From: an uncultured Collinsella sp.
GTDB taxonomy: Bacteria > Actinomycetota > Coriobacteriia > Coriobacteriales > Coriobacteriaceae
DNA length: 17,449 nucleotides
Assembly (NCBI GenBank): GCA_900541235.1
Contig: UQIW01000028.1
Location: 1 to 17,449, forward strand
Reading direction: 5' to 3'
Shown here: piece after piece, positions 1 through 7,405 of the stretch
Position numbering within the stretch: the first letter of the stretch is position 1
How the letters are laid out: the number at the start of each line of letters is the position of its first letter
Program-made: the position numbers and the translations under genes
The notes under the pieces: generated by a model
Told to the model about the DNA's origin: nothing
Databases searched by the model: none
What the model saw: the letters and a program-made list of their open reading frames with translations, nothing else

Positions 1-27
1 CGGTGTCCCCTCCCTTTCAAGAAAGAG

Positions 28-53
28 AAGAGGCGGGGCATGCCCCGCCTCTT
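28..53. terminator. Perfect 26-bp palindrome, probable terminator of a gene left of the window
   Basis: Arms AAGAGGCGGGGCA (28-40) and its exact complement (41-53) abut with no spacer, giving a very stable GC-rich hairpin. Only a weak T stretch follows on either strand. It probably ends a gene lying left of the window; function is inferred from shape alone. Confidence 0.5.
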
Positions 54-298
54 ACACCACATCTCTGCGCGCTACCCTATAAGCACTATAAAAACGATGG
101 GGGCGATGACGAGAACATTGTGACGTGCGATAGCTAAGCCGTTTAAGCCGGACTCTGACCTTGAATCTCCGCCTCTATCTGTGCGAACGGGCTATTGTCG
201 GTTCTCGATTCCATCGCTGCGTTCTCGTTGGGTCTTGGGATCGCCAAACGTAGACTGGGCTTGATGCCGCCTCTTTTAATCGGGGCTGATTCTTCTCT
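54..298. other. Intergenic stretch with no recognised content
   Basis: No credible coding region with a ribosome binding site and no RNA gene is visible here on either strand. Together with the repeats that follow, the whole 1-675 interval is non-coding as far as can be seen. It may hold a degraded gene or promoter material, but nothing specific can be supported. Confidence 0.5.
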
Positions 299-337
299 GG
301 ACCACCACAAAGGGGACGGGCACCTTTGTGGTGGTTC
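299..337. repeat. Strong hairpin, arms ACCACCACAAAGG
   Basis: The 13-bp arms at 301-313 and 323-335 are exact complements with a 9-nt loop (314-322), and the stem extends to 299/337 with one G-T pair. No T tract follows, so it is not a standard terminator. A related 15-bp sequence, GTCCCCTTTGTGGTG, recurs in inverted orientation at 518-532 and matches the complement of 303-317. This suggests a dispersed intergenic repeat rather than a one-off hairpin. Confidence 0.7.
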
Positions 338-340
338 TTG

Positions 341-405
341 GTTTGTCTCGATCTGTAACAGTTAGACCCTAATTTGCCGAGTAGATGTTACAGATTGAGA
401 CGAAC
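341..405 (+). repeat. Dyad element A of a 55-bp core family
   Basis: Arms 341-360 and 386-405 pair along all 20 positions. The two departures from perfect complementarity (344/402 and 350/396) are T-G and G-T, which stay paired as G-U in plus-strand RNA. The core shared with the neighbouring copy is TCTCGATCTGTAACA (346-360), a 25-nt spacer, and TGTTACAGATTGAGA (386-400): 55 bp. Function unknown. Confidence 0.7.
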
Positions 406-424
406 GGGCGCCGCTGGTCATTTC

Positions 425-481
425 ATCTTGATTTGTAACATCTGGAGCCATAAACAGTCGCTAGATTTTACAGATTGAGAT
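425..481 (+). repeat. Dyad element B of the 55-bp core family
   Basis: A second copy of the preceding element. Core arms TCTTGATTTGTAACA (426-440) and TTTTACAGATTGAGA (466-480) again enclose exactly 25 nt, 55 bp in total. Including flanks 425-445/461-481 there are 16 Watson-Crick pairs, four G-U pairs in plus-strand RNA and one mismatch (439/467). Arms and length are conserved while the spacers differ. Confidence 0.65.
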
Positions 482-561
482 AGTAAGGGGATGAGGCCGC
501 AGCGGGTGAGCGCGCCTGTCCCCTTTGTGGTGATTTTCCATGTCATGAGAGCACTCAGAAA

Positions 562-597
562 ATCTTATATATAGAGACTTAGATTTGTGTATAAGAT
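562..597. promoter_or_regulatory. Inverted repeat ATCTTATATA / TGTATAAGAT upstream of clpB
   Basis: Arms 562-571 and 588-597 match at 9 of 10 positions, separated by 16 bp in an A/T-rich patch 79 bp before the clpB start. The right arm contains TATAAG, which could serve as a -10 box. It may be the clpB promoter/operator. It is neither a CIRCE nor a HAIR heat-shock operator. Confidence 0.35.
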
Positions 598-636
598 CGC
601 GCAAAGCTGGCAACAATACTTCTCGAACAACGTGAA

Positions 637-670
637 GCCGCCCCGTAGGGCGGCCGCCCCAAGAGAGGTG
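637..670 (+). promoter_or_regulatory. clpB leader hairpin and ribosome binding site
   Basis: GCCGCCC (637-643) pairs with GGGCGGC (648-654) around a 4-nt loop. Ten bases later comes the Shine-Dalgarno sequence GAGAGGTG (about 663-670), five bases before ATG at 676. A stable hairpin this close to the binding site could affect translation or mRNA stability; that role is inferred. Confidence 0.5.
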
Positions 671-675
671 ATTCC

Positions 676-3303
<2,628 letters not shown>

Positions 3304-3346
3304 TTTTGGGGCCGGCTTTAAACCGCTCCTCATCGCAAAACGCCAA

Positions 3347-3381
3347 GGGCGGCGGATCCAATCGGGTCCGCCGCCCTTTTT
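3347..3381 (+). terminator. Rho-independent terminator of clpB
   Basis: GGGCGGCGGATCC (3347-3359) pairs with 3364-3376 around a 4-nt loop, with one T-G pair, and is followed by TTTTT. It lies 43 bases after the clpB stop codon. Confidence 0.92.
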
Positions 3382-3433
3382 CGTGCGACAATCGATGGTG
3401 TTGAACGTGAGTACATGGCAAGGAGATATGCAG

Positions 3434-3628
3434 ATGAACGTCGAGATCAAGACGGACACGCCGGCGACTAACGCCGCGCCCGCCGCACCAAAGCCCGCGC
3501 CGAAACCGGCGCCCAAGCCGCGCGACCCCTACATCCGTGCCGAGAACGAGGACGACGACGGCTACGACCCCTACAGCGATCGCCGCCCCGAGCGCGAGCC
3601 GATGTTCGAAGCTGACCCGTGGCGCTGA
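3434..3628 (+). CDS. Small Pro/Ala-rich acidic protein, function unknown
   Basis: A 64-aa protein. The start at 3434 is preferred over the in-frame ATG at 3428 because AAGGAG (3420-3425) is eight bases from the former and two from the latter. After a short N-terminus (MNVEIKTDTP) comes an Ala/Pro/Lys repeat with PAPKPAPKP near residues 21-29. An acidic Tyr/Asp-rich segment follows (ENEDDDGYDPYSD, about 37-49), and the tail ends DPWR. There is no signal peptide, transmembrane helix or Cys. It looks disordered, with a basic proline half and an acidic half, and might be a small binding protein. No family is recognised. It sits between the clpB terminator and a convergent gene, so it needs its own promoter, which is not obvious. 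Confidence 0.7.
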   Translation: MNVEIKTDTPATNAAPAAPKPAPKPAPKPRDPYIRAENEDDDGYDPYSDRRPEREPMFEADPWR

Positions 3629-3630
3629 GT

Positions 3631-3654
3631 GCCACCAAAAAGGCCACCAAAAAG
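3631..3654. repeat. Tandem 12-bp repeat GCCACCAAAAAG x2
   Basis: Two exact adjacent copies (3631-3642, 3643-3654) start two bases after the stop codon of the small protein. The second runs into the left end of the 67-bp dyad element. On the minus strand the copies give T-rich tracts just past that hairpin. Confidence 0.75.
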
Positions 3655-3719
3655 TTGCGGTGAAATAGGGACCGTTTTGCGGTTTGACCAGCAAAAACAA
3701 TCCCTATTTCACCGCAACT
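3653..3719. repeat. 67-bp dyad element, copy 1
   Basis: Arms AGTTGCGGTGAAATAGGGA (3653-3671) and 3701-3719 are perfect 19-bp complements with a 29-nt spacer. The spacer can itself pair (GTTTTGC with GCAAAAAC). On the minus strand the hairpin is followed by a T run, so this copy could terminate the leftward gene ending at 3746. Two more copies of identical length lie at 10654 and 14340. Confidence 0.85.
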
Positions 3720-3745
3720 GCGTTGGGCGGCTGTCTTCGGGCCGG

Positions 3746-5242
3746 CTAGTCCTGGGCTTTGATACTCGGCAGCAGGATCTGCGCGAGGTAGTCGGTCTCG
3801 AGTTTGGTGGCGGCGTCTGCGTTGCCGTCTTTGCCAACCAGGTCGTTCTTGATCTGGCTATACGTATAGCGGTTGCCGGTCGTGAGCTCGACAAGCTCAA
3901 TGGCCGTGTCCATGGGGTAGGTTGACACGGGATTCTGCGTCCGTCCGTTGATGGTCTGGGGCACCACGTACGGATAGACGGGGCCGCTGGCGTAGACGGT
4001 ATAACCGTTGCCTAGATTGGCCGCACCCAAAACCGTATCGCCCTCATCGGGCGTAAAGCTCTCGCCCTCGCGCACCGCGACGAGCGTCACAATCGGCGTA
4101 TTGCTGTCGCTGGCAAGATAGATGCATAGCGTGCTTCCATTTTGCCAAGTCTCGACCTTGCCGTACCACTCGACGGGGATATCGAGCTGGTAAAGGTCGG
4201 TTGCCTTATGACGGGCGTCGGCATCACGGGCCGCCTGTGCCTTTTGCGCGCTCACGGCATTGACGGCGGCGTCGCGCCGCGCGGTTGCCGCCTGCTGGAG
4301 CACCTTGGCGGTGGCGGCGGAGCTTGCGCCTCCCTCCTCGGCATATTTGGCGGCGGCATCGATCTGGTCGTCGGTTACCGTGTCGGCCGAAGGCACCTTG
4401 AGCTTAAAGGTCGCCTGGGCACTTAAATCCTGTCCATCGCTCTTAACGGTGACCTGCGTCTTGGTGGTCGGGACGGTATAGATGGTGCCGTCGGCCGCGA
4501 TGGGGGAGGCGGCGATGGAGAGCGTGTAATCGCCGGGCAGCAGTTTGATGCCGCGGCCGTGCTCGTCAACATAGAGCGTTTCGCTCACGGAGGAGCCGTC
4601 AGAATCCTGACCGCTCACCTGTACGGGAATCTTGGAGCCGGCGGAACAGTCGAGCCCCGCGGCATGTACGCCAATCTGCACCGACATCATCGTGTGGGCA
4701 TTGGCGGCGGTGATGGCAGCCTGCTCTTGCCGGTATCCGTTCCAGGCTGCGTAGCCTGCGCCGCCGGCGACGAGCGCGACGGCCACAACGCCGGCAACCA
4801 TCAGGTTGCGGCGCTTGGGCGACATCTTACGATGACGAACCTCGGCTTCGCGTGCCGAAGGAACGGACGGTAGGGGAATATCGCCCATGGCGATGGTCTC
4901 GTCCACGGCAGGTGCAGAACCCAGGCCAGGAAGCTCGCGAGTCAGCGAATCCTCGGCCGGTAAGCTGTCGAGCAGGACGGTTTCCTCGCCCGTGTCGGAT
5001 TCGGGCTGGTTGCCGGCCTCGCTTTCGGTGTCTTCGTGATCTGCCTCATCCTCGGCAGGCTCAACGTCGACTGCATCCTGATCATCGGACTGCGCTTTGG
5101 TTTCCGGCTCATCCTGCACATCAACGCCCGAATCGTCAAACGCAATCTCATCGAGTGAAATCCGGTCTAAGCTCTCCAAGGCCTCAGCGCAAGCTTCTGC
5201 ATCTTGGGCCGCATCCTCTTGGCCCATCGTCTCATCATTCAT
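3746..5242 (-). CDS. Single-pass membrane protein with acidic cytoplasmic tail
   Basis: A 498-aa protein of unknown function. Residues 1-135 are strongly acidic and look disordered. A basic patch (RHRKMSPKRR, 136-145) precedes one hydrophobic helix (about 147-167), which predicts N-terminus inside and the rest outside the membrane. The outer part has a possible beta-rich segment (about 186-285), an Ala-rich helical segment (about 291-348), and a C-terminal folded region (about 350-495) with the Trp/Tyr-rich stretch DIPVEWYGKVETWQNG. Only two Cys occur outside (199, 373). There is no LPXTG or lipobox. The start at 5242 has GGGGGA just upstream. The layout resembles actinobacterial membrane-anchored sensor or scaffold proteins, but no family is recognised. 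It stands alone and is convergent with the 64-aa gene. Confidence 0.85.
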   Translation of the reverse strand: MNDETMGQEDAAQDAEACAEALESLDRISLDEIAFDDSGVDVQDEPETKAQSDDQDAVDVEPAEDEADHEDTESEAGNQPESDTGEETVLLDSLPAEDSLTRELPGLGSAPAVDETIAMGDIPLPSVPSAREAEVRHRKMSPKRRNLMVAGVVAVALVAGGAGYAAWNGYRQEQAAITAANAHTMMSVQIGVHAAGLDCSAGSKIPVQVSGQDSDGSSVSETLYVDEHGRGIKLLPGDYTLSIAASPIAADGTIYTVPTTKTQVTVKSDGQDLSAQATFKLKVPSADTVTDDQIDAAAKYAEEGGASSAATAKVLQQAATARRDAAVNAVSAQKAQAARDADARHKATDLYQLDIPVEWYGKVETWQNGSTLCIYLASDSNTPIVTLVAVREGESFTPDEGDTVLGAANLGNGYTVYASGPVYPYVVPQTINGRTQNPVSTYPMDTAIELVELTTGNRYTYSQIKNDLVGKDGNADAATKLETDYLAQILLPSIKAQD

Positions 5243-5370
5243 ACATCCCCCAAGCTCAATATCGGGACAACAATGTACCCAAAAACAGAGTCATATAGAG
5301 CTGTCAGGCGATCGGAAATCTGATTTTATCTGTGCGAGAGGTTTTGAATATGTGCGTGGATGCGCGCAAC

Positions 5371-5414
5371 AACAAAAAGCCCCCGAAAAGCGAGCGAAAC
5401 GCTTTTCGGGGGCT
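5371..5414 (-). terminator. Rho-independent terminator of the tetR-DUF5692 unit
   Basis: AGCCCCCGAAAAGCG (5378-5392) and 5400-5414 are exact 15-bp complements with a 7-nt loop. On the minus strand a TTTTTGTT tract follows. It lies about 70 bases past the stop codon of the DUF5692 gene. Confidence 0.93.
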
Positions 5415-5481
5415 CTGCGAGGCAACCGATTGAAAATCTGGCAGGCGGGCCTATGCCCAAGTGCCAACAACGACCAGCACG

Positions 5482-6489
5482 TTACTCGGCGTGCGCGTAA
5501 TCAACCTTGGCGCGGCGAGCGGTGGCCTTCTCCCAATCGCTGGTGCCCTCAAAGACATCCTGCTTGTAGGGGTTGCGGCTGAGCTTTTTGGCACGGTAGG
5601 CGATGTAGATGATTGCGGCGACGTTGGCGATCAGCGCAGCGACCGAGACCGCGGTAGCGGCGCCGGGGTCGAGCGTGGAGTGGGTCACAAAGATGGACTC
5701 CTCCTGGAAGTACGGGAACACCTGGGCAAACATGCACCAAATAGCCAGCGTAAAGGCGCGGTTCTGGATCCAGCCGCCCTTGTTCCAGATAAAGGCGGCG
5801 ACGGTGGGCGCCAGCAGCAGCGCAAAGCCGCAGAACCAGGAGTGGGTGGGCAGGCAGTTGTAGGTGTAGCAGAAGTTCCAGATATCGTAGGCGATGATGT
5901 AGACCCAGGTCATATCGGGCCACAGCATGTCGGTCTGATCCTCGGAGGCGTAGACGCTCCACCAACCGGTCATGCAGAAGATGTTGATAATACCGGCGAT
6001 GCCGTTGAACACGTTGTTCCAGCCGGCCAGCTGCGTAGCACCTTCGGAGGTGACCCAGGTGGACTCGCCCAGGACAAAGAAGTGATAGGCGCTCTCGAAG
6101 TCGGATACGACGGCAATCATGATGTTGATGGCGACGATCACAAACGGCCATGCGCGGAACCAATGTGCCTTGCCGATCTTGCCCCACTGGTACTTAATGG
6201 CAATGAAGCCCCAGCAGCCGGCCAGCGCCGCGTATACCTTGGCGTAGTGGAACCAGCTGTTCTGGTACACATGGGTGGGGTTGGTGAGCGCCCACTCGGC
6301 ACCCTGCGAGACGCCCACGGCGATGGCGACGCAGTAGATGGTCATGGCCAGCGGAGCCACGCCAAAGATGATTACTGCGCCCAGCTTGGTGCGGCGGCCG
6401 ACCTCGTTGAGCACGATCAGGCCGATAAAGACCATGGCCCAGCCGGCCCAGTGGATAAGGGTATCGCTACCCCAAACATCGAACAGCAT
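5482..6489 (-). CDS. DUF5692 family multi-pass membrane protein
   Basis: A 335-aa integral membrane protein with about nine hydrophobic helices (roughly 11-29, 36-60, 82-100, 113-130, 158-180, 194-212, 218-236, 243-262, 276-299) and a charged C-terminal tail. It is unusually rich in Trp and aromatic residues. It matches my memory of the uncharacterised DUF5692 family: HWAGWAMVFIGLIVLNEVGRR near the N-terminus, WFHYAKVYAALAGCWGFIAI (79-98), NGIAGI (162-167), WPDMTWVYIIAYDIWNF (190-206) and the following NC (211-212). No catalytic motif is evident; a channel, carrier or membrane redox partner are all possible. The Shine-Dalgarno AAAGGAG lies at 6496-6502. It is probably cotranscribed with the tetR gene 63 bases upstream and ends at a strong terminator. 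Confidence 0.9.
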   Translation of the reverse strand: MLFDVWGSDTLIHWAGWAMVFIGLIVLNEVGRRTKLGAVIIFGVAPLAMTIYCVAIAVGVSQGAEWALTNPTHVYQNSWFHYAKVYAALAGCWGFIAIKYQWGKIGKAHWFRAWPFVIVAINIMIAVVSDFESAYHFFVLGESTWVTSEGATQLAGWNNVFNGIAGIINIFCMTGWWSVYASEDQTDMLWPDMTWVYIIAYDIWNFCYTYNCLPTHSWFCGFALLLAPTVAAFIWNKGGWIQNRAFTLAIWCMFAQVFPYFQEESIFVTHSTLDPGAATAVSVAALIANVAAIIYIAYRAKKLSRNPYKQDVFEGTSDWEKATARRAKVDYAHAE

Positions 6490-6507
6490 GCTGCTCTCCT
6501 TTCACAC

Positions 6508-6535
6508 GCCCGCGGCCCCTCTTCTGATCGCGGGC
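6508..6535 (-). other. Intercistronic hairpin between tetR and the DUF5692 gene
   Basis: GCCCGCG (6508-6514) and CGCGGGC (6529-6535) form a perfect 7-bp stem with a 14-nt loop. No T run follows, so it is not a terminator. It may stabilise or process the bicistronic message upstream of the DUF5692 ribosome binding site. Confidence 0.5.
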
Positions 6536-6552
6536 AGTTTGGCCAGATGTCG

Positions 6553-7215
6553 TCAGTTCTGGGGCTTGCGCTCCGGATACTTGGCGGTATAGCCCTCGAT
6601 GTGGAGTGTCGAGGCGATGATTTCCTTGACCGTCTCGTCGGGCACATCAGGGTGCGTGCGGATATACATCAACAACCCCATGATGAGGGTGTAGAACGTC
6701 TCGTAGACATGGTCGATGCGTAGCTCATGATGGGCGACAAAGTCCACCACGGTGGTGTCGCAGATATACTGCGCCACGCGCTGAACCACGTTGTGCAAAA
6801 AGCCGCCGTAGAGCGCGCCGCTGCTTGAGGTGAGCGTACTCGGCAGTTCGTGGCCGCTGGCGACCAGACGCTTAAAGAGCGGGGCGACGGTGTCGAGCGC
6901 GCCCTCGATATCGCCGACGGTGCGGTTGGCATTCCACTGCTCAAGCTCGGAGATAAAACCGTCGATTGCCTCGTCCATGACGGCGGTGACGGCGGCGTCC
7001 ATGTCGGCGAAGTAGTGGTAGAACAATGAACGCGTGCAGCCGGCTCGCTTGGTCACGGCCGATACCGATAGGTGGGACACGCCCAGCTCGGAGCTTACGG
7101 TGCGCACGGCATCGAGGATCTCGCGACGGCGTTCGTCGCCCGTCAGGCGCTTTGCCGCGCTATCGGATGCGGGGACGGCATCGACCACAGAGGTACCTGC
7201 TGTGTTGTTGCCCAT
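6553..7215 (-). CDS. TetR/AcrR-family transcriptional regulator
   Basis: A 220-aa DNA-binding repressor. Residues 1-25 are a flexible leader. The helix-turn-helix lies around residues 30-70, with the family pattern RREILDAV, LSVSAVTKRAGCTRSLFYHYF and then DMDAAV. The C-terminal ligand-binding region (about 75-215) is variable, as is usual, so the inducer cannot be named. The first ATG has GAAAGG about ten bases upstream; a start nearer residue 25 is possible. It is divergent from the flavoprotein gene and heads the DUF5692 unit. Two TTGACR-N3-YGTCAA palindromes in the divergent region are its likely operators. Autoregulation plus control of the flavoprotein is the inferred circuit. Confidence 0.93.
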   Translation of the reverse strand: MGNNTAGTSVVDAVPASDSAAKRLTGDERRREILDAVRTVSSELGVSHLSVSAVTKRAGCTRSLFYHYFADMDAAVTAVMDEAIDGFISELEQWNANRTVGDIEGALDTVAPLFKRLVASGHELPSTLTSSSGALYGGFLHNVVQRVAQYICDTTVVDFVAHHELRIDHVYETFYTLIMGLLMYIRTHPDVPDETVKEIIASTLHIEGYTAKYPERKPQN

Positions 7216-7273
7216 GTTTTGCCGCCTTTCATCCTCTTTTGCCTGACCGTTCGCCTAACAGTCTTGAATATTG

Positions 7274-7311
7274 TTGACGGTTCGTCAATACTATTTTTGA
7301 CACAATGTCAA
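7274..7311. promoter_or_regulatory. Tandem palindromic operators for the TetR regulator
   Basis: TTGACGGTTCGTCAA (7274-7288) and TTGACACAATGTCAA (7297-7311) are both perfect 15-bp palindromes with 6-bp arms and a 3-bp centre. Their centres are 23 bp apart, about two helical turns. They fit the consensus TTGACR-N3-YGTCAA and lie between the divergent genes (7215 and 7406), as expected for a TetR dimer. No convincing -35/-10 pair could be fixed, though TACTAT (7289-7294) between the sites may be a -10 box. Confidence 0.8.
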
Positions 7312-7405
7312 CAATGGCGGGTGAACGGCATGGGGGGCATGCCCGGCCTGCAAAAAAAGAGGGGTGCCGCGGTCCCGTCGGGCTGTGGCAAGAGAAGGGA
7401 CAACC

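Noticed and set aside
541..560. CIRCE or HAIR heat-shock operator before clpB
   Set aside because: Only a half-site (AGCACTC, 550-556) matches CIRCE, with no second half at the right distance. The TGAG/CTCA dyad has the wrong spacing for HAIR.
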